64,000 nucleotides of DNA from an uncultured Clostridia bacterium (GCA_944384835.1 CALWUU010000007.1:1-64000), one strand, 5' to 3'; positions 52,834-62,604 are shown, counted from the stretch's first letter. Program-made: numbers and translations. Notes: generated from the sequence alone by a model not told the origin.

Positions 52834-53976
52834 TTGGCTGATAAAAGGGATTATTATGAGGTTATGGGTGTGCCGAAAAACGCCTCTGAGGATGAAATTA
52901 AAAAGGCCTACCGTAAATTGGCCAAACAATATCATCCTGACTTAAATCCAAATGATAAAGTGGCGGAAACACGTTTTAAAGAAGTAAATGAAGCATATGA
53001 AGTTCTTTCGGACAAAGAAAAACGTGCCCGTTATGATCAGTTTGGCCATGCAGGAGTTGACCCTAATTTTGGCGGCGGTGCAGCAGGAGGAAGCCCGTTC
53101 CAAGGTGATTTTGATTTCGGCGATATCTTTAACAGTGTATTTGGGGGCTTTGGAGGATTTGGTGGTCGACAAGCAAATCCAAATGCACCAAGAAGAGGCA
53201 CTGATACGGAAACAAGTATTTATATTTCTTTCGAAGAAGCTGCAAAAGGCTGTAAACAAACAATTACGTTTCAGCATGTTGAAAATTGTGAAGAGTGCTC
53301 CGGTTCCGGCGCGCAAAAGGGAACCAGCGCAACCACTTGCTCCAACTGCGGTGGCAGCGGACAGGTACGCGTGAACCAGCGCACCCCGTTTGGAGTAGTA
53401 CAAACGGCACGTACCTGCGACAAGTGTCGTGGAAAAGGGAAAATTATTGAGCATCCTTGCAAGGAATGCAATGGTACAGGGCATGTACGTAAAAAGAAAA
53501 CATTGGAAATTAATATTCCTGCCGGTATTGCCAATGAACAAATGCTGAAGGTTGCCGGTCAAGGTAATGCAGGTACCAATGGCGGTCCTGCCGGTGATCT
53601 GTTATTGGTCGTAAATGTTCGTCCTCATCCTATTTTTACAAGAAAAGGAAATGATGTTTGGTGTGAAATTCCGCTGACATTTACTCAAGCCGCATTGGGT
53701 GCTGAAATTACGGTTCCTACGTTAGATGGTGATGTCAGTTACTCAGTACACGAAGGTACTCAACCAGGAGATGTCTTTAAATTGAAAGGCAAAGGCATTG
53801 AAAAACTTGGCGGCAGGGGAAGAGGCGACCAATTTGTCAAGGTAACCATTGAAGTTCCTAAAAATCTCTCAAAAGAACAAAAAGAAATTTTACAAAGCTT
53901 TGATGCAACAGCCAATGAGAAAAATTATGCAAAACGTAAGAGCTTTTTTGATAAAATTAAAGACAAATTTGACTAG
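52834..53976 (+). CDS. dnaJ: Chaperone protein DnaJ (Hsp40)
   Basis: A 380-aa class I J protein. J domain (5-70) with HPD in KQYHPDLN; Gly/Phe-rich linker (about 75-120); four CxxCxGxG-type zinc repeats ([32 protein letters not shown]); two substrate-binding beta domains. The start is TTG 52834, 8 nt after AGGAG; GTG 52825 and ATG 52828 are too close to it. It is separated from dnaK by 226 bp and has its own promoter. Confidence 0.96.
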   Translation: MADKRDYYEVMGVPKNASEDEIKKAYRKLAKQYHPDLNPNDKVAETRFKEVNEAYEVLSDKEKRARYDQFGHAGVDPNFGGGAAGGSPFQGDFDFGDIFNSVFGGFGGFGGRQANPNAPRRGTDTETSIYISFEEAAKGCKQTITFQHVENCEECSGSGAQKGTSATTCSNCGGSGQVRVNQRTPFGVVQTARTCDKCRGKGKIIEHPCKECNGTGHVRKKKTLEINIPAGIANEQMLKVAGQGNAGTNGGPAGDLLLVVNVRPHPIFTRKGNDVWCEIPLTFTQAALGAEITVPTLDGDVSYSVHEGTQPGDVFKLKGKGIEKLGGRGRGDQFVKVTIEVPKNLSKEQKEILQSFDATANEKNYAKRKSFFDKIKDKFD

Positions 53977-54009
53977 AGATTTCATAATATAAGCCTGAAT
54001 ACAAATATA

Positions 54010-54042
54010 AAAAGAGATGCAGATTATATCTGCATCTCTTTT
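54010..54042 (+). terminator. Terminator of dnaJ
   Basis: A perfect 14-bp stem with a 5-nt loop and T4. Confidence 0.88.
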
Positions 54043-54205
54043 ATTTTTAGATGATGAACGTTTTGTTTCGTTTCACGGTTCTGCAAAGCTATATATAAAT
54101 ATTTAGGAATTAGAACAATAAAATGAAGTATCAGAAAACTCTTTACAAACATTGCATTTTTCTGTATAGTTTAATCATCACTGGATTTAGGAAAGAAGCT
54201 GACAT

Positions 54206-54547
54206 ATGATGAATGCACAAACAGTAGATAATTATATTATGTTAAACCAAAAATATTTTCCGGGGGATAAAATATTTTTTTTAAAAGAAAAATTATATGC
54301 TATGGATGAGCAAAAATTTTCTATGCTTACAGCAATAGAACTCAAAGATCCCGTGGTTATTTTGATCATTTCTATTTTTTTAGGCGGCTTAGGCATTGAC
54401 AGATTCATGATTGGAGATATTGGCTTGGGAGTTTTAAAGCTGTTGACTTTCGGCGTGTTCGGTATTTTTACAATCATAGATTGGTTTTTAATTTCAGGAA
54501 GAACCAAAGAAAAAAACTTTCAGCAAGTCATGATGTTTGCTTATTAA
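54206..54547 (+). CDS. TM2-domain membrane protein
   Basis: A 113-aa protein: N-terminal soluble stretch, then two helices with the TM2 pattern ISIFLGGLGIDRFMIGDIGLGVLKLLTFGVFGIFTIIDWFLI (Gly-rich turn with D-R-F and a C-terminal D in the second helix). TM2 proteins are widespread and poorly understood. ATG 54206 has AAAGAAG 9-10 nt upstream. It is followed by a terminator shared with the convergent 55-aa gene. Confidence 0.8.
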   Translation: MMNAQTVDNYIMLNQKYFPGDKIFFLKEKLYAMDEQKFSMLTAIELKDPVVILIISIFLGGLGIDRFMIGDIGLGVLKLLTFGVFGIFTIIDWFLISGRTKEKNFQQVMMFAY

Positions 54548-54550
54548 AAG

Positions 54551-54584
54551 AGCCAAGGCATAAAATGTTGCCTTGGCTTTTTTG
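54551..54584. terminator. Terminator of the TM2 gene
   Basis: A perfect 10-bp stem, 8-nt loop, T6 on plus; usable from minus too. Confidence 0.85.
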
Positions 54585-54626
54585 TGTCGTTTTCATAGAA
54601 GAAAAGAGATGAGTGATAGGTAAAAA

Positions 54627-54794
54627 TCACGAAGAAGATAACGTGGTAATTGTCGTTTTAGAAATTTTTGGTGTAATTACAGATGCAGAAGTATTATCAG
54701 GGGAAGGTTTCCATACAATTGTAATTACAATGGTTGCAATAAACATAATTGCAATCAGAATCATAACGAGAATTTGGATTGGTTTTTTATTCAT
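54627..54794 (-). CDS. Small single-pass membrane protein (55 aa)
   Basis: ATG 54794 is preceded by GGAGGAG at 5 nt, stop at 54627-54629. Residues 8-29 form one strong membrane helix (ILVMILIAIMFIATIVITIV) after KK at 3-4; the tail is Ser/Thr-rich. A plus-strand frame over the same DNA (54613-54813) has no ribosome site and is rejected. Function unknown; it is the mirror-strand neighbour of secA and TM2. Confidence 0.7.
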   Translation of the reverse strand: MNKKPIQILVMILIAIMFIATIVITIVWKPSPDNTSASVITPKISKTTITTLSSS

Positions 54795-54875
54795 ATGTCT
54801 CCTCCAACATTGAAATCCTTTTATGATTGTAATTATAATTTATTTTCAATAAATTTTCTGATGAATGCTGTAATG

Positions 54876-54913
54876 AAAAAAGAACATGCCGCTTTTGCGG
54901 TATGTTCTTTTTT
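54876..54913 (-). terminator. Terminator of secA
   Basis: A 17-bp stem with one G-T pair, TTTT loop, and T6 on both sides. Confidence 0.88.
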
Positions 54914-54924
54914 GGTATTATAAA

Positions 54925-57687
54925 TTATTCATCAGCACCGCAGCATTTTTTGTATTTTTTCCCGCTGCCGCATGGACATGGATCGTTTCTGCCCACTTTT
55001 TCACTTGTTGATTTTGCGGATGCATTTTCTTCCTCTTCGTCAGGATTGCTGATTTTTACAGCTGCTTCTGCACCGGCTTCTATCATTTCTTTTGGTGCTT
55101 CCCTTTCATCAATTACTTGAATTTTAGCGGATAATAATAAGCGTGTGGTATCGTCACGGATATTAGCAATCATTTGGTCGAACATGTCATAACCTTCGTT
55201 ACGATATTCCACAACAGGATCACGCTGTGCATAACCACGCAAATGAATTCCGCGTTTTAGTTGTTCCATTGCATCAATGTGATCCATCCATTGAACGTCT
55301 ACGCATTTTAACATAACAACACGTTCCAGTTCACGGGTAACTTGTTCACCGAACATTTCTTCGCGGGATGCGCTCAAATCATCTACCTTTTGAACCAGTT
55401 CCGCCTTGATGTCATCTTTACTGATTGTTTTCAGCTCATCCTCGCTGTACTGCAAGTCTTCTTCAGTGAGAAGCCAGCCCATATAGTTATCACGCAAGCC
55501 AACAATGTTCCATTCTTCACGAGTTTCACTGTCAGGCAGGAAGGCATCGACAGTGTCTTCTACGGACTGATGCATCATCTTTGTGATTTCGTCTTTTACG
55601 TTGTCTCCGTCCAGAACTTGGTCACGTTGTTTGTAAATCAATTCACGCTGGCGGTTCATAACATCGTCATATTGCAGCACATTCTTTCTGGTTGCAAAGT
55701 TACGTGCTTCTACCTTGCGCTGTGCACCTTCAATGGTGTTGGTAAGCATATTATTTTCAATCGGTGTGTTTTCATCAATATTCAAACGTCCCATAATTGC
55801 AGCAATACGTTCACCGCCGAACAAGCGCATGAGGTCGTCTTCCAAAGAAATATAGAAGCGGCTTTCACCCGGGTCACCTTGACGGCCGGCGCGTCCGCGA
55901 AGCTGATTATCAATACGGCGGGATTCATGACGTTCCGTACCGATAATATACAAACCGCCTGCTTGACGTACTTCTTCTGCTTCCTCTTTGCTCTGTTCTG
56001 TAAAGTGTTCTACCAATTTACGGTATTCTTCTCTGGCTTTTAATATTTGTGTATCTTCTGTTTGTGCATAACCCACTGCTTCGTTGATGACCTCTTCCGG
56101 ATAACCTTTAAAACGAAGCTGCTGTTTTGCTTTAAATTCACCGTTACCGCCAAGCATAATGTCAGTACCACGGCCGGCCATGTTGGTTGCAATAGTAACA
56201 GCGCCTTTATGACCTGCCTGCGCAACGATCTCTGCTTCCTGTTCATGGTGCTTTGCGTTCAATACGTTATGTTTGATACCATGCTCATAAAGCTTACGGC
56301 TTAACAGTTCTGATTTTTCAATAGAAATAGTACCGACCAGAACGGGCTGTCCTTTTTTATTGTGTTCGATAATGTCTTCAATTACAGCATTGAATTTACC
56401 TTTTTCTGTTTTATAAACCAAATCCGGGTGATCAATACGTTTTGGAGGACGATTGGTAGGAATTTCTACAACATCTAAGTTATAAATTTCACGGAATTCT
56501 TCTTCTTCTGTCATAGCAGTACCGGTCATACCGGACAGTTTGTTGTACAAACGGAAAAAGTTTTGAAAGGTAATGGTTGCCAATGTTTTGCTTTCACGGG
56601 CAACAGTAACGCCTTCTTTTGCTTCAATGGCTTGGTGCAGACCTTCATTATAGCGGCGGCCATGCATAATACGGCCTGTAAATTCGTCAACAATGAGAAC
56701 TTCTCCGCCCTTTACGACATAGTCAATATCTTTTTGCATTACGCCATGTGCTTTAATGGCTTGGTTAATATGGTGCTGCAATGTAATATTTTCTGCATCC
56801 AGAAGATTTTCCACTTTGAAATATTCTTCTGCTTTTTTTACACCGCTTGGAGTTAGGGTAGCGGTTTTTGCTTTTTCGTCAACCAAAAAGTCTGCTTCGG
56901 AATATAATTCATCGTTGTCTTCTTTTCTGTTTAATTCAGCAACTTTTACCATATGCAGTGTTTTTGCAAAACGGTCGGCTTTTACATATAGATCAGTTGA
57001 TTTTTCACCGGGACCGGAAATGATAAGAGGTGTACGAGCCTCGTCAATTAAAATAGAGTCAACTTCGTCAACGATGGCAAAGTTGTGGCCGCGCTGTACT
57101 TTATCATTTTTATAAATTACCATGTTATCACGGAGATAGTCAAAACCCAGTTCGTTATTGGTACCGTATGTAATATCTGCAAGATATGCTTTTTTACGTG
57201 CTTCTTTTGGCTGTTCATGGGTAATCAAACCTACGGTCAGTCCCATAAAGCGGTGAATTTTACCCATCCATTCAGAGTCACGTTTTGCTAAGTAGTCATT
57301 CACTGTAACAACATGAACGCCTTTTCCTGTTAGTGCATTTAAATAAGAAGGCAAGGTTGCAACCAGAGTTTTACCTTCACCGGTTCTCATCTCACTGATA
57401 CGACCCTGGTGCAGTGCAATACCGCCAATAATTTGAACAGGGAAGTGACGCATGCCTAATACACGAGCAGAAGCTTCTCTGCAAGCGGCAAAGGCATCCG
57501 GCAAAATATCGTCCAAAGTTTCTCCTTTTTCCAAACGTTCTTTTAATGCGGGGGTTTGTGCTTGCAGTTCTGAGTCAGACATTGCTTTATATTTATCTTC
57601 CAACGCAAGCACTTGGTCGCAAATAGGTTGTATGCGCTTTAGTTCGCGTTTGCTGTAATTGCCAAACAGCATTTTCATTACGCCCAT
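54925..57687 (-). CDS. secA: Preprotein translocase ATPase SecA
   Basis: A 920-aa ATPase driving protein export through SecYEG. Walker [34 protein letters not shown] (DEAD box II), the RGTDIMLGG and [12 protein letters not shown] motifs, a wing and scaffold domain, and a C-terminal zinc site [17 protein letters not shown] that contacts SecB-like clients and lipids. Start ATG 57687 with AGGTG upstream. Confidence 0.98.
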   Translation of the reverse strand: MGVMKMLFGNYSKRELKRIQPICDQVLALEDKYKAMSDSELQAQTPALKERLEKGETLDDILPDAFAACREASARVLGMRHFPVQIIGGIALHQGRISEMRTGEGKTLVATLPSYLNALTGKGVHVVTVNDYLAKRDSEWMGKIHRFMGLTVGLITHEQPKEARKKAYLADITYGTNNELGFDYLRDNMVIYKNDKVQRGHNFAIVDEVDSILIDEARTPLIISGPGEKSTDLYVKADRFAKTLHMVKVAELNRKEDNDELYSEADFLVDEKAKTATLTPSGVKKAEEYFKVENLLDAENITLQHHINQAIKAHGVMQKDIDYVVKGGEVLIVDEFTGRIMHGRRYNEGLHQAIEAKEGVTVARESKTLATITFQNFFRLYNKLSGMTGTAMTEEEEFREIYNLDVVEIPTNRPPKRIDHPDLVYKTEKGKFNAVIEDIIEHNKKGQPVLVGTISIEKSELLSRKLYEHGIKHNVLNAKHHEQEAEIVAQAGHKGAVTIATNMAGRGTDIMLGGNGEFKAKQQLRFKGYPEEVINEAVGYAQTEDTQILKAREEYRKLVEHFTEQSKEEAEEVRQAGGLYIIGTERHESRRIDNQLRGRAGRQGDPGESRFYISLEDDLMRLFGGERIAAIMGRLNIDENTPIENNMLTNTIEGAQRKVEARNFATRKNVLQYDDVMNRQRELIYKQRDQVLDGDNVKDEITKMMHQSVEDTVDAFLPDSETREEWNIVGLRDNYMGWLLTEEDLQYSEDELKTISKDDIKAELVQKVDDLSASREEMFGEQVTRELERVVMLKCVDVQWMDHIDAMEQLKRGIHLRGYAQRDPVVEYRNEGYDMFDQMIANIRDDTTRLLLSAKIQVIDEREAPKEMIEAGAEAAVKISNPDEEEENASAKSTSEKVGRNDPCPCGSGKKYKKCCGADE

Positions 57688-57846
57688 TTATTTCACCTCA
57701 AGAATTTTTATTATAGTATAATGATATCATAAGTAAAAATTGATACAAAGACATGTATTGATTATTATAACATACATTATGCTGAAAATAAAGTTTTTTC
57801 TAAGAGAACTTTGTATGTTTTTTGATAAAATTTATCGTAACGTCTA

Positions 57847-57875
57847 TTGCGAAACTATTGGAAATTGCTTATAAT
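57847..57875 (+). promoter_or_regulatory. Promoter of the NifU-like/GGGtGRT pair
   Basis: TTGCGA (57847-57852), exactly 17 bp, TATAAT (57870-57875), 54 bp before the ATG. Confidence 0.7.
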
Positions 57876-57929
57876 GAAAGATACAAAGCGTTTGACTTAG
57901 GAAAAATGAAAAGTGAAAGGAGTACCATT

Positions 57930-58622
57930 ATGAATTATTCCCATGAAGTGGAAAGTATGTGTACTGTTCAAAAAGGCCCAAACCATGGACCTGCTCCTAT
58001 TCCGGAAGAAGGAAGATGGGTAAAAGCCTATGACATTAAAGATATTTCCGGTCTTTCTCATGGTGTTGGTTGGTGTGCACCCCAGCAAGGCGCGTGCAAA
58101 TTGACACTGAATGTAAAAGACGGAATTGTAGAAGAAGCTTTAGTAGAAACCATAGGCTGTTCCGGCATGACACATTCTGCTGCAATGGCTGCAGAAATTC
58201 TTCCGGGTAAAACTTTATTGGAATGCTTAAATACAGACCTTGTTTGTGATGCAATTAACGTTGCTATGCGTGAATTGTTCCAGCAGCTTGTATACGGCAG
58301 AAGCCAAACTGCTTTTTCTGAAGACGGTTTGCCTGTAGGCGCAGGTCTTGAAGATCTTGGAAAAGGATTGCGCAGTCAGGTTGGCACCATGTACAGTACC
58401 AAAGCAAAAGGCGTACGTTATATGGAAATGGCGGAAGGCTACGTGACCTCTTTGGCACTGGATGAAAATGATGAAGTAATCGGCTACCGTTTTGTAAAAC
58501 TTGGAAAAATGCTGGAAGATATTCGTCATGGCGTAACACCAAACGAAGCATATGAAAAAAATATGGGACAATACGGTCGTTACGACGGCGCGGCAAAATA
58601 TATTGACCCGCGTGAAGAATAA
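57930..58622 (+). CDS. NifU/IscU-like iron-sulphur scaffold-type protein
   Basis: A 230-aa relative of the IscU/NifU-N scaffold. Cys49 and Cys56 (GWCAPQQGACKL) and Cys77 (TIGCSGMTHSAAMAAEI) line up with the first two scaffold cysteines; Cys106 (LVCDAINVAMREL) follows, but the third IscU cysteine block (LHC) is not seen. About 100 extra C-terminal residues (RSQVGTMYSTKAKGVRYMEMAEG) are not in IscU. The start is ATG 57930 with AAAGGAG 8 nt upstream; the frame from 57822 includes promoter sequence. It is 29 bp upstream of the GGGtGRT gene, its constant partner as far as I know. Confidence 0.8.
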   Translation: MNYSHEVESMCTVQKGPNHGPAPIPEEGRWVKAYDIKDISGLSHGVGWCAPQQGACKLTLNVKDGIVEEALVETIGCSGMTHSAAMAAEILPGKTLLECLNTDLVCDAINVAMRELFQQLVYGRSQTAFSEDGLPVGAGLEDLGKGLRSQVGTMYSTKAKGVRYMEMAEGYVTSLALDENDEVIGYRFVKLGKMLEDIRHGVTPNEAYEKNMGQYGRYDGAAKYIDPREE

Positions 58623-58651
58623 AAAGGACCATCATAAGGAGGACAAAATCT

Positions 58652-59659
58652 ATGGCTAACGATGTCATGTTTGAAGGCAAAGAAAGAAGAATTGCCAAAA
58701 TAGAACAGTGTCTTGCCGAGTATGGCCTTGCCAGTCTCGAAGAGGCGCGCGCCCTTTGCCAGGAGAAAGGGTTTGACCCATATAAAATTGTAAAAGACGT
58801 ACAGCCAATTGCATTTGAGAATGCAAGCTGGGCATATACTTTAGGCAGTGCCATTGCATTGAAAAAAGGAGTTGCTTCCGCTTCCGAAGCGGCGGAAGCC
58901 ATTGGTATCGGTTTGGAAGCGTTTTGTGTTCCGGGTTCCGTGGCAGAACAAAGAAATGTAGGCTTGGGTCACGGTAATCTGGGTGCTATGCTTCTGAGAG
59001 AAGATACAGAGTGTTTTGCATTTTTAGCCGGTCATGAATCTTTTGCGGCTGCCGAAGGTGCAATCGGTATTGCCAGAACGGCAAATAAAGCAAGAAAAAA
59101 ACCTTTGCGCGTTATCCTAAACGGCTTAGGAAAAGACGCTGCATACATCATTTCCAGAATTAACGGTTTTACTTGTGTAGAAACAGAGTATAACTTTAAA
59201 ACAGGAGAATTGAACGTGGTAAGTGAGCGCGCTTTTTCAGACGGAGAGCGTGCGCTTGTAAAATGCTATGGTGCAGACGATGTATTGGAAGGCGTAGCAA
59301 TTATGAAACATGAAGGGGTAGACGTTTCCATTACCGGCAATTCTACCAATCCGACCCGTTTCCAACATTTGGTAGCAGGCACCTATAAGAAATGGGCAAT
59401 GGAAAATGGCAAACGTTATTTCTCTGTGGCTTCCGGCGGTGGTACAGGACGTACTTTGCATCCTGACAACATGGGTGCGGGTCCTGCATCTTACGGCTTG
59501 ACAGACTCTATGGGACGTATGCATGGAGACGCTCAGTTTGCAGGTTCTTCATCTGTTCCTGCTCACGTTGAGATGATGGGTCTTATGGGTATGGGAAACA
59601 ACCCAATGGTTGGCGCGACAGTTGCTTGTGCAGTTGCCGTATATGAATCAATAAAATAA
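58652..59659 (+). CDS. GGGtGRT protein (PF14057-type), function unknown
   Basis: A 335-aa cytosolic protein named after its motif, here GGGTGRT at 262-268 (FSVASGGGTGRTLHPDNMG). It is rich in Gly and Ala, with further conserved-looking blocks GLGHGNLGAMLL (104-115), HESFAAAEGAIGIARTANKARKK, GLGKDAAYIISRING and GNSTNPTRFQHL. No known catalytic motif, signal or membrane helix. Six or so Cys are present but no ferredoxin pattern. AAGGAGG precedes the ATG. It follows the NifU-like gene by 29 bp and ends in a terminator; the pair is a self-contained transcription unit. Confidence 0.85.
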   Translation: MANDVMFEGKERRIAKIEQCLAEYGLASLEEARALCQEKGFDPYKIVKDVQPIAFENASWAYTLGSAIALKKGVASASEAAEAIGIGLEAFCVPGSVAEQRNVGLGHGNLGAMLLREDTECFAFLAGHESFAAAEGAIGIARTANKARKKPLRVILNGLGKDAAYIISRINGFTCVETEYNFKTGELNVVSERAFSDGERALVKCYGADDVLEGVAIMKHEGVDVSITGNSTNPTRFQHLVAGTYKKWAMENGKRYFSVASGGGTGRTLHPDNMGAGPASYGLTDSMGRMHGDAQFAGSSSVPAHVEMMGLMGMGNNPMVGATVACAVAVYESIK

Positions 59660-59660
59660 T

Positions 59661-59695
59661 AAAAAAGCCGCTCATGAAAAATGAGCGGCTTTTTT
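59661..59695. terminator. Terminator of the NifU-like/GGGtGRT pair
   Basis: A perfect 15-bp stem, 5-nt loop, T6; also serves the convergent phzF gene. Confidence 0.9.
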
Positions 59696-59712
59696 ATTTA
59701 GGTTATTGTGTT

Positions 59713-60522
59713 TTACAGGAAAAGGGTTCCTTTGGCATAGCATACGGCAGAGCCTCCAATGCTTACACGGCTTCCTAAATCTTTACAATGTAAGGTGCCT
59801 CCTCTGGGAGAAAGCTGTTTTGCAGTCATGTGTTTCTTTTGCAGTCTTTTAGACCAAAAAGGAATGAGTGAACTATGGGAAGAACCTGTTACAGAATCCT
59901 CTGCCACACCAATATTTGGGGCAAAAAAACGTGATACAAAATCACAGGAAGTTCCTTTGGAGGTCACCGCAATGCCTACAACATCTTTGATGGAAGTCAG
60001 TTTGCTGATATCAGGCTGCATGTTTTGTACTGTATTCTCACTTTCCACTACAACAATCAAATCCCGAGATAAGTGCGTTTCTAAAACAGAGCAACCCAAA
60101 GCCTCTTCTAAATCCATGGGTATCATAATCGGTTTTGGCATACGACGAGGAAAATCCATCGTATAAATATCATGTGCTTTGTTTACGGTTAATGTTCCGC
60201 TCATGGTTTCAAACGATACCTTATCGCAATCAGGATATACTTCATTCATCCAAACAAAAGCTGCCGCTAATGTTGCGTGTCCGCACAGATCAATTTCTGA
60301 TTTTGGTGTAAACCAGCGCAGTCGTAAGATATCTTCTTCTTGAAAAACAAATGCGGTTTCCGCTAAATTATTTTCAAATGCAATTTGCTGCATTGTTTGT
60401 TCCGGAAGAGGTTTTTCTAATATGCACACACCTGCAGGATTTCCATGAAACAGTTGGTTGGAAAACGCGTCTATTACATAGTATGGTATCACAATGATTC
60501 TCTTTTCTTTCTTTATTTGCAT
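59713..60522 (-). CDS. PhzF-family isomerase/epimerase-like protein
   Basis: A 269-aa two-lobe protein of the PhzF family (DAP-epimerase fold). YYVIDAFSNQLFHGNPAGVCIL at the N-terminus, catalytic Glu in NNLAETAFVF, IDLCGHATLAAAF, and EDSVTGSSHSSLIPFW (family EDPVTGSAH). Substrate unknown. The ATG at 60522 overlaps the upstream HAD gene by 10 bp; a GTG at about 60492 (MIPYYVIDAF) is an alternative start. Confidence 0.87.
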   Translation of the reverse strand: MQIKKEKRIIVIPYYVIDAFSNQLFHGNPAGVCILEKPLPEQTMQQIAFENNLAETAFVFQEEDILRLRWFTPKSEIDLCGHATLAAAFVWMNEVYPDCDKVSFETMSGTLTVNKAHDIYTMDFPRRMPKPIMIPMDLEEALGCSVLETHLSRDLIVVVESENTVQNMQPDISKLTSIKDVVGIAVTSKGTSCDFVSRFFAPNIGVAEDSVTGSSHSSLIPFWSKRLQKKHMTAKQLSPRGGTLHCKDLGSRVSIGGSAVCYAKGTLFL

Positions 60523-61163
60523 ATCATATCTGCAGCTTCCGTTAAACAGCTGCAAATTTTTAAATGCGGATATGCATTCAAATTTTCAGCCGTGTCTGTA
60601 CCTGTTGTAACCGCAATGAATGCAATCCCTGCACTTTGCGCTGTTTTTGCATCAATGATACTGTCTCCGATGTAAATAGTATTTTCAGGCTTTGTACGAA
60701 GCTGTTCCATTACTTTTAAACATCCTTCGGGGGAAGGTTTGGCTATGGATACATCTTCACCGCCGATTACAGTGTCAATATAGCTGTGCAATTGAAATTT
60801 TTCAATACTTTCATTGATACGGAAACGATATTTATTGGATACAATGGCAATTTGACAGCCGGCTTGTTTTAATTTTTTCAGCACAAAAATAGTATCATCA
60901 AATAAAACGGTATTTTTTGTCATGATTGCATTGGAACTGGTTACAAAATATCGGCGGAATTGTTCTTGCAAACGCGGATCCTGCAATCCTGTTAATGCGG
61001 TAAAAGCAGATTTTAAAGGCATGCCAATTGTTTTTTTAATCGATGCTTCTTCTTTTCGATCGATATTTAAGCGGTCAAACGCATAGTGAAAACTGTTAAT
61101 GATACCTATGCTGGTATCGGCAAGCGTATAGTCAAAGTCAAATAGTACTGTGTGAAATTGCAT
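60513..61163 (-). CDS. HAD-superfamily phosphatase (PpaX/Gph-like)
   Basis: A 216-aa HAD subclass I hydrolase: motif I FDFDYTLADTSIG (note Tyr instead of Gly in DxDGT), cap helices, motif II IVSNKYRFR, motif IV GDSIIDAKTAQSAG. Resembles phosphoglycolate or pyrophosphatase members; substrate unknown. AGGAGG precedes ATG 61163. Overlaps phzF by 10 bp, so the two are coupled. A second member of the family in this window lies at 24100-24771. Confidence 0.88.
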   Translation of the reverse strand: MQFHTVLFDFDYTLADTSIGIINSFHYAFDRLNIDRKEEASIKKTIGMPLKSAFTALTGLQDPRLQEQFRRYFVTSSNAIMTKNTVLFDDTIFVLKKLKQAGCQIAIVSNKYRFRINESIEKFQLHSYIDTVIGGEDVSIAKPSPEGCLKVMEQLRTKPENTIYIGDSIIDAKTAQSAGIAFIAVTTGTDTAENLNAYPHLKICSCLTEAADMICK

Positions 61164-61322
61164 CCCAAAACCTCCTGTTTGGTGATTTTCATTTATTTTA
61201 CTATGGAACGGAAGGTGTGTCCAGATTTCAGGAGAGAATCGCTGTAAAAATTCGTGGAGTTTTATGGAAATTTGTTGTAAAATGAAACTATAAGATTGAT
61301 TGGGGAAAGGATGGGGTTGTTT

Positions 61323-61571
61323 ATGAATTTGACAGAGGTATTGTACGACAATTTAATGGAAAGCGGCTCGTTGGAACTCAGTGAAATGACACTAAAGCGT
61401 AAAGCAGAATGTGAAGAACTGAGAGAAGAAATTTTCCGTCATGGGGACGAAACAACCAAACAGGCGATGGTTGCATATGTGGAGGCAATCCAAAGATATG
61501 CCAAAAGCTGTCATAAAGACGGTTTTATGAGCGGATTTCAAGTTGCGGCAAAGGCGGCAGAAGAAGCATGA
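61323..61571 (+). CDS. Small helical protein of unknown function (82 aa)
   Basis: ATG 61323 with AAGGATGGGG upstream. The product begins MNLTEVLYDNLMESG and ends KDGFMSGFQVAAKAAEEA, all-helical. It resembles short Clostridia proteins of the DUF6809 type ('F.sGF..Ga.l..E' at the end), tentatively. It may be regulatory; no DNA-binding motif is seen. Terminator follows. Confidence 0.65.
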   Translation: MNLTEVLYDNLMESGSLELSEMTLKRKAECEELREEIFRHGDETTKQAMVAYVEAIQRYAKSCHKDGFMSGFQVAAKAAEEA

Positions 61572-61612
61572 TAAAAAAGCAGGGCATCTAATTAGATGTC
61601 CTGCTTTTTTTA
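61571..61612. terminator. Bidirectional terminator, small protein / fba
   Basis: A near-perfect 20-bp stem with one G-T mismatch and T7 runs between convergent genes. Confidence 0.88.
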
Positions 61613-61618
61613 TTTGAT

Positions 61619-62557
61619 TTATGCCTGACCGTCGCAGCCTAACACATTTTTAATTTTATGTGCAACCATGTCTTTAATCGCAGTACGTGCGGGACCAAGA
61701 TATTGACGCGGGTCAAAATGTTCAGGATGTTCATTAAAATATTTACGGATGGTACCTGTCATTGCCAAACGCAAGTCAGAATCAATGTTAATTTTGCAAA
61801 CTGCCATTTTAGCAGCTTCGCGCAGCATATCTTCAGGAATGCCGATTGCTCCCGGCATGTTACCGCCGTTTTCGTTAATCATCTTTACAAATTCTGGAAT
61901 AACGGAAGAAGCGCCGTGCAATACAATTGGAAAACCAGGCAAACGCTCTGATACTTCCTGTAAAATATCAAAACGCAGCTGCGGTTTTTGTCCCGGCTTA
62001 AATTTGTATGCACCATGGCTGGTGCCAATTGCAATGGCCAAAGAATCAACCCCTGTGCGCTCTACAAAGTCTTGCACTTGTGCAGGATTAGTATAAGAGG
62101 CATCTTCATCGCTGACATTTACATCATCTTCAATGCCTGCCAAACGTCCAAGCTCTCCTTCAACGGTTACGCCGTGTGCATGGGCATACTCAACTACTTT
62201 GCGGGTAAGTGCTACATTGTCTTCGTAGTCGTGGTGAGAACCGTCAATCATAACAGAGGTAAAGCCGCCGTCAACACAGTCTTTACATAGCTCAAAGGTA
62301 TCGCCGTGGTCAAGGTGAAGTGCCATTGGAATATGGGGATTTTCCTTTACCGCTGCTTCTACCAATTTGAGCAGATAAGTATGGTTGGCATACTTACGTG
62401 CGCCTGCGGAAACCTGCAGAATAACCGGTGCGTTCAGCTCGCTGCAAGCTTCCGTAATACCTTGCACAATTTCCATATTATTTACATTAAATGCTCCGAT
62501 TGCATATCCGTTTGCATATGCTTTTTTAAACATTTCTGTGGTATTTACAAGTGCCAC
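61619..62557 (-). CDS. fba: Class II fructose-1,6-bisphosphate aldolase
   Basis: A 312-aa zinc aldolase of glycolysis/gluconeogenesis. ALVNTTEMFKKAYANGYAIGAFNVNNMEI at the N-terminus, zinc ligands in ALHLDHGD and in IGTSHGAYKF and VLHGASSVIPE, and the DRS-like GSHHDYEDNVALTRKVVEYAH. The start is GTG 62557 (MALVNT), 10 nt after AGGAG; the longer frame from 62647 lacks a site. It gives PEP-linked glycolysis context with ppdK elsewhere in the window. Confidence 0.95.
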   Translation of the reverse strand: MALVNTTEMFKKAYANGYAIGAFNVNNMEIVQGITEACSELNAPVILQVSAGARKYANHTYLLKLVEAAVKENPHIPMALHLDHGDTFELCKDCVDGGFTSVMIDGSHHDYEDNVALTRKVVEYAHAHGVTVEGELGRLAGIEDDVNVSDEDASYTNPAQVQDFVERTGVDSLAIAIGTSHGAYKFKPGQKPQLRFDILQEVSERLPGFPIVLHGASSVIPEFVKMINENGGNMPGAIGIPEDMLREAAKMAVCKINIDSDLRLAMTGTIRKYFNEHPEHFDPRQYLGPARTAIKDMVAHKIKNVLGCDGQA

Positions 62558-62595
62558 TGGAATCACACTCCTAGTCAATTTATGTTTATATTTAT

Positions 62596-62604
62596 AGTAT
62601 ACCA
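62596..62604 (-). promoter_or_regulatory. Extended -10 promoter of fba
   Basis: TGGTATACT on the minus strand is an extended -10 (TGnTATAnT) about 40 bp before the GTG start. The -35 is weak. Confidence 0.5.

Noticed and set aside
52942..53562. 206-aa minus-strand frame over dnaJ
   Set aside because: Antisense to the Gly/Cys-rich dnaJ; composition is a by-product.
54613..54813. 66-aa plus-strand frame
   Set aside because: No ribosome site; the minus strand has a better gene (GGAGGAG, membrane helix).
55342..56043. 233-aa plus-strand frame over secA
   Set aside because: Antisense to conserved secA motifs, no ribosome site or known domain.
57930..58622. Standard IscU/SufU scaffold
   Set aside because: Third-cysteine block absent, extra C-terminal domain present and no iscS/sufBCD neighbours.
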